Source: Scytolyngbya sp. HA4215-MV1 (GTDB taxonomy: Bacteria; Cyanobacteriota; Cyanobacteriia; Leptolyngbyales; Leptolyngbyaceae). From it: a stretch of DNA of 64,000 nucleotides. This document shows, piece by piece, positions 36,118-45,395 of the stretch. The notes under the pieces were generated by a model. It saw only the letters and a program-made list of their open reading frames with translations, did no database searches and had not been told where the DNA came from. Position numbers and translations under genes: made by a program. Positions within the stretch are counted from its first letter, which is position 1. Every line of letters begins with the position of its first letter. The stretch is taken from NCBI GenBank assembly GCA_019359045.1, contig JAHHIA010000006.1, positions 124,001-188,000 on the forward strand, in the 5' to 3' direction.

Positions 36118-36804
36118 ATGTTGAGACGTACGCAAAGATATTTGAGCATTTTGGCTGCGATCGGGACGATCTCGCTTTCCGCTTGCACGAAAACACTGGA
36201 TGTGAGCCAGATTGAAACAGCCATTCAGGCAGATTTGAGCAAACGAGGGCGATTGTCGATCCAGTCGATTACCTGTCCTACAGATATCAAGTCGGAGCCA
36301 GGAAAGTCGTTTGAGTGCGCTGGGTTGCTGGAACCGGATGGCGGCTTTTTTGTGGTTGTGACCCAAGAAAACGACCAGGGTAAGGTGAATTGGCAAGTTC
36401 CCAATTCCTGGCGGTTATTGAACCTCTCTCAGCTAGAAGCAGAGATTGCACAAAAGCTAAAGCCTGACGCAAAAAGCACCCTAAAAATTGATTGTGGTGG
36501 GATATATCGCCCGACGCAACCGGGAGACAGTTTTGAGTGCAAACTTTTGCGTTCTTCACTCACCCCGCCAATCCAGAAATTTCGCAAAGCTCAGCCCAAC
36601 CCAACCCCTTCACCCTCTGCCACGATCGTTGTTCGTGTGGAGCCGGAAGGGAAAATCACCTGGCAAGAAGTGCGAATGGTTGCAGCAGCCCCCAGTAAAG
36701 TAATAGCCTCTCCTGCGGCTGCAAACAATGCTCAGTCTACGACAGAACTGTCTCCAGACGTGGGCGTTAAAGACGATACAGGGTGGACTCGGCTTGCAGA
36801 TTAG
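36118..36804 (+). CDS. Lipoprotein with two DUF4333-like repeats
   Basis: 228 residues from ATG 36118 (GAGGTTGAG upstream). The signal ends in a lipobox, ISLSAC, so the mature N-terminus is a lipidated Cys. Two similar units follow: VSQIETAIQADL ... CPTDIKSEPGKSFECAG ... GKVNWQV and LSQLEAEIAQKL ... CGGIYRPTQPGDSFECK ... GKITWQEV, each with a Cys pair that may form a disulfide. The close spacing to exbD suggests it works with the ExbBD/TonB-like complex, but its function is unknown. Confidence 0.75.
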   Translation: MLRRTQRYLSILAAIGTISLSACTKTLDVSQIETAIQADLSKRGRLSIQSITCPTDIKSEPGKSFECAGLLEPDGGFFVVVTQENDQGKVNWQVPNSWRLLNLSQLEAEIAQKLKPDAKSTLKIDCGGIYRPTQPGDSFECKLLRSSLTPPIQKFRKAQPNPTPSPSATIVVRVEPEGKITWQEVRMVAAAPSKVIASPAAANNAQSTTELSPDVGVKDDTGWTRLAD

Positions 36805-37087
36805 GTAGGGACATGTTTGGCGAGTGCGGTTGCCGGGTGACACACTGCAACTCTAAAGCAACTTCAAACAAATTTGAGTCAGGTGGGTTTCCATCCAACC
36901 AGCCTCGGCAAACACTTTCTAAGCCAAGGTTTTTACCGATTCCAGGGTCGTCAAGAGTATTTTGTATTCTTGGCGACGAATCCTGAAGCGTGTTTAGATA
37001 ATGCTTCGTTTTAATCAAACTGCCCACCTGTGGAATGCAGGGAGTGAATGCCTGCTCACACTTTTCTTAAATATCATTTGATTTGTC

Positions 37088-38116
37088 ATGACTCAATCTA
37101 ATTTGCAACAAGATAATCTTGCGAAATCGCCCCTGTTTTTAGTGGCTCCTTTTTTCTTTCTAGGCACCTCGATGGTGGTGATGAAAGCGGTCATTCCGAA
37201 CACGACGCCGTTGTTTCTTGCCGGATTTCGTTTAGTTCCGGCGGGTATCATTGTTTTGCTTTTAACGATCGCGTTGAAACTGCCCCAACCAAAAACCTGG
37301 AAAGCCTGGTTCTGGATTGCCCTTTTTTCTTTAATTGATGGTGCCATGTTCCAGGGCTTTTTGACGGAAGGGCTGGTGAGCACAGGTGCGGGGCTAGGAG
37401 CTGTGTTGATTGATGCCCAACCGTTGGTGGTAGCGGTGCTGTGTCGGTTACTGTTTGGCGATGTGATTGGCTTGTGGGGATGGTTGGGGTTGGCGATCGG
37501 CTTAATTGGCATTAGTCTGTGTGGCTTACCAGCAGAATGGATTTTGAGCAGTCTGCACGGCAATTTCAGCTTTTTGCACAGCAGTACGCCTTTAAGTTGG
37601 GACGGACTTTTGCACAGCGGCGAATTGCTGATGTTGCTGGCAGCTCTTTCCATGTCCTTTGGCACGATTATCATTCGCTATGTCAAACAACATGTGGATG
37701 CAATCGTGGCAACAGGTTGGCACATGTTGTTGGGCGGTATTCCTCTCTTTTTGCTGTCAGGATTGTGGGAATCGCAGCAATGGAGCCGACTGGATCTCTC
37801 TGGTTGGGGTGGGCTCGGGTATGCCACTCTATTTGGTACGGCATTGACTTATGGCATCTTTTTCTATCTGGCGTCGGTGGGCAACTTGACCAGTGTCAGT
37901 GCGCTGATTTTTCTAACCCCCGTATTTGCCATGCTGTTCAGCTATTTCTTTTTGGCAGAAGTCCTCACGCCTTTGCAATGGATCGGGGTGGTTTTGACCC
38001 TGATTAGTGTGGTACTGGTGATTCAGCGAGAAAAGATTGCCAGTGGCATCTCCGCACTCTCCACTCGGTTAAGTGCGGCGACTCGTGCAGCAGAGGTGAC
38101 GCCTAAGGTGGATTAG
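37088..38116 (+). CDS. DMT-superfamily permease with two EamA domains
   Basis: 342 residues with about ten membrane helices arranged as two EamA repeats (about 17-150 and 180-320). Motifs include PFFFLGTSMVVMKAVIP, GFRLVPAGIIVLL, GLVSTGAGLGAVLIDAQPLVVAVLCRLLFGD and ALIFLTPVFAMLFSYFFLAEVLTPLQWIG. The family exports metabolites, such as amino acids or related compounds; the substrate is unknown. The ATG at 37088 fits the first helix. Confidence 0.87.
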   Translation: MTQSNLQQDNLAKSPLFLVAPFFFLGTSMVVMKAVIPNTTPLFLAGFRLVPAGIIVLLLTIALKLPQPKTWKAWFWIALFSLIDGAMFQGFLTEGLVSTGAGLGAVLIDAQPLVVAVLCRLLFGDVIGLWGWLGLAIGLIGISLCGLPAEWILSSLHGNFSFLHSSTPLSWDGLLHSGELLMLLAALSMSFGTIIIRYVKQHVDAIVATGWHMLLGGIPLFLLSGLWESQQWSRLDLSGWGGLGYATLFGTALTYGIFFYLASVGNLTSVSALIFLTPVFAMLFSYFFLAEVLTPLQWIGVVLTLISVVLVIQREKIASGISALSTRLSAATRAAEVTPKVD

Positions 38117-38164
38117 TGACGGTTTATCCACCAGCAGTTAAGGATGTCATCAAATGGTCTGATC

Positions 38165-38245
38165 GGCGTTGCTTAACCACGGGATGAAAATGATGCTGAA
38201 TGATTTGAAACTTCGGTCCAAATTATCCTGCTTTTCAGCAACGCC
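38165..38245 (+). mobile_element. MITE-like repeat family A, copy 3
   Basis: 81 bp, ends GGCGTTGCT and AGCAACGCC. A 10-bp direct repeat TGGTCTGATC lies immediately left (38155-38164) and, after two extra bases, right (38248-38257), consistent with insertion. It is 3' of the DMT permease gene. Confidence 0.85.
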
Positions 38246-38418
38246 AGTGGTCTGATCCCCTTACCCCCCCCTGAAAAAAGGGGACTTTGAGTTCTAAAGC
38301 TCTTTTTTCGGAACTTGGGGGAATCTCAAAAAACTGAGCCTGAAGTCCGAATTTATTGATACACAGTAGAAAAAAAAGCAGCATGAGGCTTTTCGCTGCT
38401 CTATCTCCCCCCGTAGCG

Positions 38419-39078
38419 CTATTGTTTTCGTCGGAAAAGGACAGAGAGATTGTTGGCTGGCATCTCGATGGTTTCGACCAGGGCGAAGTGATGACGCTGG
38501 GCAACTGCAAGCACAGCTTCTAGATCGCGCACTCCCCATTCGGAGTTTTGTGCCTGCAGGCTGGCGTCGAAGGCGGCATTGCTGGGGGCGGTGTGTTGTC
38601 CCTCGACCCGAAAGGGTCCGTAGAGATACAAGATGCCATCCGCTGGAAGAAGCCGTTGGGCACCTGCTAGCAAGCCCAGACAAGCTGTCCAGGGGGCGAT
38701 GTGAATCATGTTGATGTTGACGATCGCCCGAATAGGATGATGTTGCAAGTCAGTTTGCAACGGTTCGGGTAAAGGAGTCTGTTCCACTGTCCATAGAGGA
38801 TCGCGAACATCCAGGGCGATCGGGGCGTACAGATTAGCCGCGGGCAGATGTGCTCGCCAGGCGGCGATGCTAGCACGGGCGATCGGGTTGGGGTCAGAGG
38901 GTAGCCAGTGTCGGGGGGCTAAGCGGGGTGCAAAAAAGACGGCATGTTCTCCGGTGCCGCTGGAGATTTCCAGGACGGTATCGGTGGCTGGCAACACGCG
39001 CTGGAGGACATCCAGAATCGGTTCGCGGTTGCGTTGGGTGGCGAGAGCATACTGGCGATCGTCGGAGAAGTTAAGCAT
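38419..39078 (-). CDS. DUF938 SAM-dependent methyltransferase-like protein
   Basis: 219 residues. Class I methyltransferase fold: SAM loop VLEISSGTGEHAVFFA, acidic strand end LPSDPNPIA, then ALDVRDPLW, and the DUF938 signatures INMIHIAPWTACLGLLAGAQRLLP and LYLYGPFRVEGQHTAPSNAAFDASL. The substrate is not known. It stands alone between repeat-containing sequence and a divergent region. Confidence 0.88.
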   Translation of the reverse strand: MLNFSDDRQYALATQRNREPILDVLQRVLPATDTVLEISSGTGEHAVFFAPRLAPRHWLPSDPNPIARASIAAWRAHLPAANLYAPIALDVRDPLWTVEQTPLPEPLQTDLQHHPIRAIVNINMIHIAPWTACLGLLAGAQRLLPADGILYLYGPFRVEGQHTAPSNAAFDASLQAQNSEWGVRDLEAVLAVAQRHHFALVETIEMPANNLSVLFRRKQ

Positions 39079-39297
39079 CAGTGATTAAGAGGGGGTGATA
39101 CTGAATCTCGTCCTAAGTCTCGTTGCTGAAGGCTTGGGTCTGTCATCTTAACCTTACGCTTTGTCCACTCTGGCAATGGCGATATCTCATCAGCTAAAAC
39201 TCACGCATTGCAGTTATTTTAGCAATCATCCTTTAGAAAACTAGCACCTTTGTCCGAGAGAAAAAGGTGAGCATGAGGACGATCGGCACTGCCACGC

Positions 39298-41646
39298 TTA
39301 GGAATAGGCAGAAAGGAACAACGAAGCATCTGGCAACTCAACAATCGATTGCACATCTGATCGCTGTTGCTTCAACCAACCTCTTGAGCGCTGGATAGAA
39401 TGCCCATCCCCATCCCGCTGCAAAATGGGTAACTCAATGACAAATTCACTACCTTCGCCCAACACCGAATGACACGACAACTGACCACCGTGTCGTTCCA
39501 CTACAATCTGATAACTAATGGATAAGCCCAACCCTGTCCCTTTGCCAATCATCTTAGTTGTAAAAAATAAATCAAACAGCTTTGCCTTAATTTGTTCATT
39601 GATTCCCACACCATTATCTGCGATACGAATGATGACTTGCTCACGTCCCTCAGTTTCAGTCTGAATGCGAATACACCCCGGATAAGCAAATCTTTCCTGA
39701 GGACTCAGTTGCTGGTTTCGCTCCTCTACTGCATCGATCGCATTCGTCAGAATATTCATGAATACCTGATTCAGTTGTCCAGGGTAGCAATCGATCGCCG
39801 GGAGTTCTCCGTACTCCTTTATAATCTGAATTTCAGGTTGATCGGGTTTTGCCTTCAGGCGGTTGTGCAAAATCATTAAGGTGCTGTCTAACCCCTCATG
39901 CAGATTTGCCGTCTTAAACTCCGCCTCATCCAATCGTGCAAAGATGCGGAGTGATTGGACAATTGCTTGAATGCGCTCTGCTCCAAATTTCATAGACAAG
40001 AACAACTTGGGCAAATCAAGGGTAAGAAAGTTTAAATCGATCGCATCAATTTCTGCTTGAATTTTGGCATTGGGATGGGGATAGACTTCCTGATAAAGCT
40101 GAATGAGCTTCAGCAAATCTGTGGCATATTCATTGGCATAATTGATATTGCCATAAATAAAACTAATGGGATTGTTAATTTCATGGGCAACCCCGGCAAC
40201 GGTTTGCCCCAAACTTGACATTTTTTCGCTTTGGATCAAGTGAAACTGTGCTCTTTGCAGTTCACTCAGCGCTTGTTGCAATTGCTGGGTCTGGGTTCTC
40301 AGTTGCATTTCTGATTGTTGCAATGCCAATTCTGCTTGCTTGCGATCGCGGGCTTCTACTGCTAATGCCACCAAATCTGCGATCGACCGGGCAAAACTTT
40401 CATCTTCAGGATTCCACTGTCGAGCTATGCCTACCTGTTCAATGCACAACACCCCCGCTGCTACCCCAGCCAACCGAATGGGAACATCCAACATTGAGCA
40501 AATATTCAGCGGCATTAGATAGGATTCTGAAAGCTCATAGGTTCTGGGATCAGTCAGTGCATCATTGGCAACAATGGGTTGATCCTCAGTGTCGATCGCG
40601 CCAAAATACGCTGGATAATCTGTGACCACCAGTGTGCTTCCTTCAGAATGCTGCATGGGTGTCGATTCAAACAAATTCAGGCATTGTAGAAGCGTTTTCT
40701 GGTCGTTATAAAACCAAACGCTCACCCGTTCAACCGAAAGCGCCCGTGCCGTTGCTGAAGTAATCACCTGCAAAGCGATCGAGAAATTTCCATCGCTGAT
40801 GGCTCGGTGTTTGGTCACTTGATTCAGCACCATCGTGTGACTGCGCAACTGATCCGCCCGATTTTGTAGCGTGGCTTCTGCGTGCTGGTGTTGCCGAAAA
40901 ACAGTTTCAAATGTTTCCGATAAAAAACGAATTTCATTATCTGGCAAAGCCATGGGTGACACAAAGCGGTTGACCGTTTGACTTGCTACCAATGCCTGAT
41001 TTAATCGGCGTAGGGGCACTAGCACTATTGCCCGCATCAAAAGCCACATCAACGTCAAAATGGCGATCGCCCCAATTGCCAGCGTTGAACTGGATGACAA
41101 TAAAATCTGTCGGGCATCTTCATGAATTTGTTCAATATCCAGCACCACCACCGCTAAGCCATACTGGTTCGATTGGCTGGAAAGCATATTGCGAAGTGGC
41201 ATAATACTCACCAACACCCGCTTGCCATGAAGCAACATTTTGGTTTGCACCTCCACCCCACCAGTCGCCGCTTGATAAAGTACAGAAGCTAATTCGGGAT
41301 GTGCAACTTCATAAGGTAAATGCCTTTTATCGGAGCTAGAGTGAGCCAGATTTTTGCCGTCTGTGCCGATAATCAAAACTTCCAAAATTGCAGGCAACGT
41401 GGCATAGTTTTGCACCATTTGATTCAGCACTTCACGATCGTCTAGCGCAATTACACCTTCCATGGCAAATTCGAGCGATCGCGTAATCGCACCTGCATGT
41501 TCTAATTCTTCCTTTTCTAAATCCGATTGAACTAAACGATAGTTAATTCCTAAAGTCAACAAACCTGCGAAAACTAACGATAGCCCAAATCCCGTTAAAA
41601 GCTGCTTTGATAAGCTGTGCTGAGGAAAAAGGCGCTTCTTATTCAT
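39298..41646 (-). CDS. Membrane sensor histidine kinase with GAF domain
   Basis: 782 residues from ATG 41646 (MNKKRLFPQ). TM1 (LLTGFGLSLVFAGLLTLGI), a periplasmic sensor of about 150 residues, TM2 (STLAIGAIAILTLMWLLMRAI) and a HAMP-like linker are followed by a GAF domain (about 295-450, without bilin-type Cys motif), a coiled coil, HisKA with GVAHEINNPISFIYGN and HATPase_c (NILTNAID, DNGVGI, GKGTGLGLS). The last 40 residues are outside the kinase fold. No partner regulator is adjacent. It is paralogous in its kinase half to 23371-25527. Confidence 0.9.
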   Translation of the reverse strand: MNKKRLFPQHSLSKQLLTGFGLSLVFAGLLTLGINYRLVQSDLEKEELEHAGAITRSLEFAMEGVIALDDREVLNQMVQNYATLPAILEVLIIGTDGKNLAHSSSDKRHLPYEVAHPELASVLYQAATGGVEVQTKMLLHGKRVLVSIMPLRNMLSSQSNQYGLAVVVLDIEQIHEDARQILLSSSSTLAIGAIAILTLMWLLMRAIVLVPLRRLNQALVASQTVNRFVSPMALPDNEIRFLSETFETVFRQHQHAEATLQNRADQLRSHTMVLNQVTKHRAISDGNFSIALQVITSATARALSVERVSVWFYNDQKTLLQCLNLFESTPMQHSEGSTLVVTDYPAYFGAIDTEDQPIVANDALTDPRTYELSESYLMPLNICSMLDVPIRLAGVAAGVLCIEQVGIARQWNPEDESFARSIADLVALAVEARDRKQAELALQQSEMQLRTQTQQLQQALSELQRAQFHLIQSEKMSSLGQTVAGVAHEINNPISFIYGNINYANEYATDLLKLIQLYQEVYPHPNAKIQAEIDAIDLNFLTLDLPKLFLSMKFGAERIQAIVQSLRIFARLDEAEFKTANLHEGLDSTLMILHNRLKAKPDQPEIQIIKEYGELPAIDCYPGQLNQVFMNILTNAIDAVEERNQQLSPQERFAYPGCIRIQTETEGREQVIIRIADNGVGINEQIKAKLFDLFFTTKMIGKGTGLGLSISYQIVVERHGGQLSCHSVLGEGSEFVIELPILQRDGDGHSIQRSRGWLKQQRSDVQSIVELPDASLFLSAYS

Positions 41647-42326
41647 GAATTTCACGACTGGATGAAGAGGGTGAGCAACATTTGTAGGGAACAATCCAAG
41701 AAAAGCACGATAGAAAAGACCATACTTGCAAACAATTGAGCTACACCCTTCCTAAATGTCAAATGCTTGACACAATTCATTCAGATTACAAAACAAATGT
41801 GACAACCTTGTGGCAATGCCGTCAAAGCCTTGATTACCGTGACCTGACAGACTTCTTTACAAGTCGTTAATTTGGATGTCAACCCCCTCAGAAATTATTA
41901 GAAGAAAAATATTTGAAAAGATTTATTTCAAGTAAATGATTAAAAAAGATGCGTTCCAAAATGTAACCCAACAGAAGTTTATAAATCCACACGAAACAGT
42001 ACCTTGTCTTGAAAACTTAAAGAAAAAAACGACTTTAACCCGTTGCCAGGTTTAACATTCAATGTCAAGCTCCACAATAGGAGTCTTGATCACCATTTCT
42101 AATAAAGGACAGCCGCAGTGTGACAACCGTTTAGCAAGCTTGAAAAACCCTGGCTTCGCACTTTCTTCAGGGTAATCGGACTGGTTGAGCTGTTGAAATA
42201 TCTAACTATTTAGCCGTTTCACAAGGATGTCACATTCCAAATGTAGGATTAATTCAGTTGAGCCTGAAGATGCCCCTGTACCTGTAAGGACTCTGACGTA
42301 ACCTTTTGTAAGTGGGATACGGAACC
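41647..42326. other. Long intergenic region with repeated TGTGACAACC words
   Basis: About 680 bp, AT-rich, without a supported gene. TGTGACAACC occurs at 41798-41807 and 42119-42128, and ATGTCA words recur near 41757, 41878, 42064 and 42227. A TTGACA at about 41767 could be a -35 element. The repeated words may be regulator sites for the gene at 42327 or for the kinase. Confidence 0.4.
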
Positions 42327-42695
42327 ATGTTGGCACAGCTTAATCCTCACAGACCTGCATCCTTGCCGAAGGCAAGCGTTTTGCATCAATCCTCGTCTCT
42401 CAGACAGAACTTCGTAGAAACCGTGCCTCCAATCGTCGTTGATGCAAATCTAACGCATCAATTTAAATACTGGAACAATGGGGTCCAGCAGGGAATGCGC
42501 TATAACCATGAGCTGTTTACGCACCATCATTCTTATGCCCCCGAAGAAAGGTTAAAAGCTTATGCTGCTGGGTTTGAACTGACTGATTTGGGTAGAAAGG
42601 TGTGTATTACTGTGTCTGCCAAAGGCTACTCGGTCTGGTGCGATTTGCATGCCGAACAAGGAGCAGATTCCGAGACAGAAAGAGCAATTGCTTGA
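42327..42695 (+). CDS. Hypothetical cyanobacterial protein
   Basis: 122 residues from ATG 42327. A low-complexity N-terminus (HRPASLPKASVLHQSSSLRQ) precedes a compact C-terminal domain (FKYWNNGVQQGMRYNHELFTHHHSY, LTDLGRKVCITVSAKGYSVWCDL). No signal peptide and no recognised family. The preceding gap of more than 600 bp with repeated motifs suggests it has its own regulated promoter. Confidence 0.55.
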   Translation: MLAQLNPHRPASLPKASVLHQSSSLRQNFVETVPPIVVDANLTHQFKYWNNGVQQGMRYNHELFTHHHSYAPEERLKAYAAGFELTDLGRKVCITVSAKGYSVWCDLHAEQGADSETERAIA

Positions 42696-43296
42696 TTAAG
42701 GCTGGGTAGTAGCCCCGCCTGAAGAGATGAAGCAATCTGTGTTTGAACGCTTGCATATCGAGGGGGCCAAGTAAATCGAGAATTCATCCAAGATTCAGAA
42801 CTGAATCAAGTGGATGGCGACTGATGAGACTTTTGAATTCAAGCGTCTTGGATTCAGGTTTCTAAATGTCCAAATTTCTATTCAATCTAGTGAACTCTGA
42901 GCGGTTGTTTGAAAAGGTGTTAGCTGTGATGTTGAGCACTCAGAGATCCCCCCTGGCCCTCGCGCAATGCGCCGCTGCGCTAGAAAAAAGAGGGGATCAG
43001 CCTCAAAGCCTTCCTTTTTTCTGGCGGAGCAGAGCATCAGTACGGGAATTTTAGAGGGATCGTGTCGGTTGCTACAAATCTGCCTACCATTCTGACTTCT
43101 AGCTCCTGACTTCTGACTCCCTCAGAATGGCTGCCTAACTTACTCCTAAAGCACTCGTGTTCTGTCAAGTTTTTGGAGGATGGGTTGAAAACCCGTCAAA
43201 ACTCACCGATCGCTGCTTCTCTATCTGTCGATTGAACGTTGACAGGTAACGAGTCTACAAAGCTAAAAGTTTCGGAATCGTCCTAAAGGAAAAGAT
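42696..43296. other. Intergenic region carrying repeat family D
   Basis: 600 bp. It holds repeat D copy 2 and otherwise no gene. The 62-codon frame starting at 42866 lies in the repeat and is not called. Confidence 0.5.
42901..43075 (+). mobile_element. Repeat family D, copy 2
   Basis: About 175 bp. It shares GTTTGAAAAGGTG, GCACTCAGAGATCCCCC and GCGCTAGAAAAAAG with copies 1 and 3; its right part has diverged and lacks the AAAGGACTTTT end. Boundaries are approximate. Confidence 0.6.
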
Positions 43297-44487
43297 ATGT
43301 TTCGACCTGGTGATATAAATCTGAATAGCCCTAAACAAATATCTTTAGATAAGGTCTTAAATCCTTCGTTGCGACGAGAGCCTGGTTTTGTAGAAGAAAC
43401 GGTTTCTCCCGATGATGTGGTATTTTTGCTAGACGCAGCAGAAGCAACCCCTCTAATTGATGAGGATCTGCCAGATCTAAAGGATGGCGTCTTGTTAGAA
43501 GATATTGCTTCGTTGATTAGCCATGAATTGCGTACTCCATTGACTTCGATTCGTGGAGTATTAGGGCTTTTGCACATGGGGCAGTTGGGATCGCTTTCAG
43601 ATGAGGGAAAGCGTTTATTAGGAATTGCGATTAGTAATGCAAATCGATTAACTCGCTTGGCAGATGTCATCGATCAGGAAGCAACTTTGCCAATCACAAT
43701 TCTTTCTCAGGAAGAAATTGAACAATTGCAATTGGAAAATGACTTACATCGAGCGATCGAACAACAACAGTTTCAGCTATATTATCAGCCGATCGTGTCG
43801 ATTGAAACGAATACCATTGTTGGCTTTGAAGCCCTTTCTCGCTGGCCACATCCACATCGAGGGTTCATCCCCCCTTCAATTTTTATTCCATTATTAGAAA
43901 AAATAGGTTTAATTCATCAGTTAGGTCTGTGGAGCATTGAGCAAGCTTGCCAGCAACTTCATCAGTGGCAGCAGCAGTTTCCGACGACTCCACTCCTGAC
44001 GATGAGCGTCAATTTGTCTACTTTGCAGTTTTTGCAGCCGGATTTGGTTCAAAAAATTCAGCAAATTTTGCAAGATTCGCAAATCGAACCCAGTTGCCTG
44101 AAGCTGGAGATTACCGAAAGCGCATTGATTGAAAACTATGAAGTTGCAACCTCGATTCTTTCGGAACTGCGAGGGTTAGGAGTGCAGCTATATATTGATG
44201 ACTTTGGGACAGGCTATTCTTCTTTGGGGCGATTACAAGATTTGCCAGTTAATGCGCTGAAAATAGATCGTTCTTTTGTCCATGGCAAGAAGTGGGATAT
44301 TAGCGAAACTATCATCATTCTTGCAGCGAAGTTAGGTCTAGATGTGATTGCAGAGGGGGTAGAAACCTCTGAAGAGTTAGATTCACTCCAATCGCTAGGA
44401 TGCAAGCAAATGCAGGGCTATTGGTTTTCTCGACCGATCGATGGCAAGGCTGCCAGTGCTTTAATTGAAAAATTTTTGGCTCAGTAA
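43297..44487 (+). CDS. HisKA-EAL protein: phospho-acceptor domain fused to c-di-GMP phosphodiesterase
   Basis: 396 residues. Residues about 66-128 are a HisKA dimerisation/phospho-acceptor domain with H box SLISHELRTPLTSIRG (His76), but no HATPase_c domain follows. Instead an EAL domain (about 145-392) begins at once. Its active-site motifs are intact: FEALSRW (EAL 178-180), MSVNLS, LEITES, IDDFGTGYSSL, LKIDRSFV and IAEGVET. It should hydrolyse c-di-GMP, perhaps under control of phosphorylation in trans at His76 or of dimerisation. There is no predicted membrane segment. The first 65 residues are unassigned. Confidence 0.88.
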   Translation: MFRPGDINLNSPKQISLDKVLNPSLRREPGFVEETVSPDDVVFLLDAAEATPLIDEDLPDLKDGVLLEDIASLISHELRTPLTSIRGVLGLLHMGQLGSLSDEGKRLLGIAISNANRLTRLADVIDQEATLPITILSQEEIEQLQLENDLHRAIEQQQFQLYYQPIVSIETNTIVGFEALSRWPHPHRGFIPPSIFIPLLEKIGLIHQLGLWSIEQACQQLHQWQQQFPTTPLLTMSVNLSTLQFLQPDLVQKIQQILQDSQIEPSCLKLEITESALIENYEVATSILSELRGLGVQLYIDDFGTGYSSLGRLQDLPVNALKIDRSFVHGKKWDISETIIILAAKLGLDVIAEGVETSEELDSLQSLGCKQMQGYWFSRPIDGKAASALIEKFLAQ

Positions 44488-44547
44488 GTTTGGCTCAGTC
44501 AAGCAGAACAGAGCAAAGGAATGAGGAATCATCCGCTTGCGATCGCT

Positions 44548-45342
44548 CTACCAGGGCAAGCGGTTGCCATCCCAGGAAAAGAACTCGCCACTGTCGCTTT
44601 CTTGCAGTTGACTGAGCACGCTGAGGAGTTGTTGAACCGTGCGATCGACAGTAAATAGTTTCTCTGGGGGAACATTGCGCTGAAAAGGACGAGAAAGTTG
44701 GGTGTCGGTGGTTCCAGGATGTAAGGTAATGACGATCGTCTGGGGGCAGGTACGTTTGTATTCCAGAGCTGTGGTACGTATCAGCATATTAAGTGCCGCT
44801 TTGGAGGCACGGTAGCCATACCAACCGCCCAAGTGGTTGTCGCCAATGCTACCGACTTTGGCTGAGATGGTGGCAAAGATGGCGCGATCGCGGTGCTTGA
44901 GTAAAGGTTGAATATGCTTTGCCAATAGTACAGCCCCAATGCTATTGACCCGAAAATAGTGCATCAACTGTTCTGACTGGATCTGTCGCAGGCTCTTTTC
45001 TGGTTGCAGGCTGTCTTGATGCAGGATACCCACGCAGTTGATCACCAGATGCAGTTTGCTTGTCTCTGTTTGAATTGCCTGCATGGTTGCAGCAATCTGG
45101 TCTTCTACAGTCAGGTCTAAGGGTAAACAGCGTAGACGCGCATCGGCGATTGTCAATAGTTCGGATTGGGGGTTGCGGTAGGTGGCATAGAGGCGATCGC
45201 AGCGATCGGTTTGCAACAACTGCCGCACAAACGCTAACCCAATACCCTGCCCTGCCCCAACAATCAAGGCAGAGATAGGAGTGGTTTCTTCTCGCTGCAA
45301 ATTGACCCTAACTCCATGATAAAAGCGCTCTGAGTATATCAT
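44548..45342 (-). CDS. Short-chain dehydrogenase/reductase
   Basis: About 264 residues from ATG 45342. Rossmann fold with the cofactor motif GAGQGIGLAF, LVINCVG in the NAG position, a catalytic Ser in FATISAKVGSIG and YRASKAAL (YxxxK). The C-terminus is of SniffER/CsgA-like SDR type. The substrate is unknown. It is divergent from the membrane-protein gene at 45396. TTG 45366 is an alternative start. Confidence 0.85.
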   Translation of the reverse strand: MIYSERFYHGVRVNLQREETTPISALIVGAGQGIGLAFVRQLLQTDRCDRLYATYRNPQSELLTIADARLRCLPLDLTVEDQIAATMQAIQTETSKLHLVINCVGILHQDSLQPEKSLRQIQSEQLMHYFRVNSIGAVLLAKHIQPLLKHRDRAIFATISAKVGSIGDNHLGGWYGYRASKAALNMLIRTTALEYKRTCPQTIVITLHPGTTDTQLSRPFQRNVPPEKLFTVDRTVQQLLSVLSQLQESDSGEFFSWDGNRLPW

Positions 45343-45395
45343 TGCAACTAGAATAGGTTCTGCCAATCGGTGTAGTGAAAGGGGCTATCATCACC

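Noticed and set aside
41647-42326. TGACA/TGTCA-rich sequence, considered as the end of a CRISPR-associated transposon
   Set aside because: No TGTACA terminus, no ordered repeat spacing and no tns or cas12k genes in the window.
42866-43054. 62-codon frame
   Set aside because: It lies in repeat family D, and similar frames appear in each copy of the repeat.
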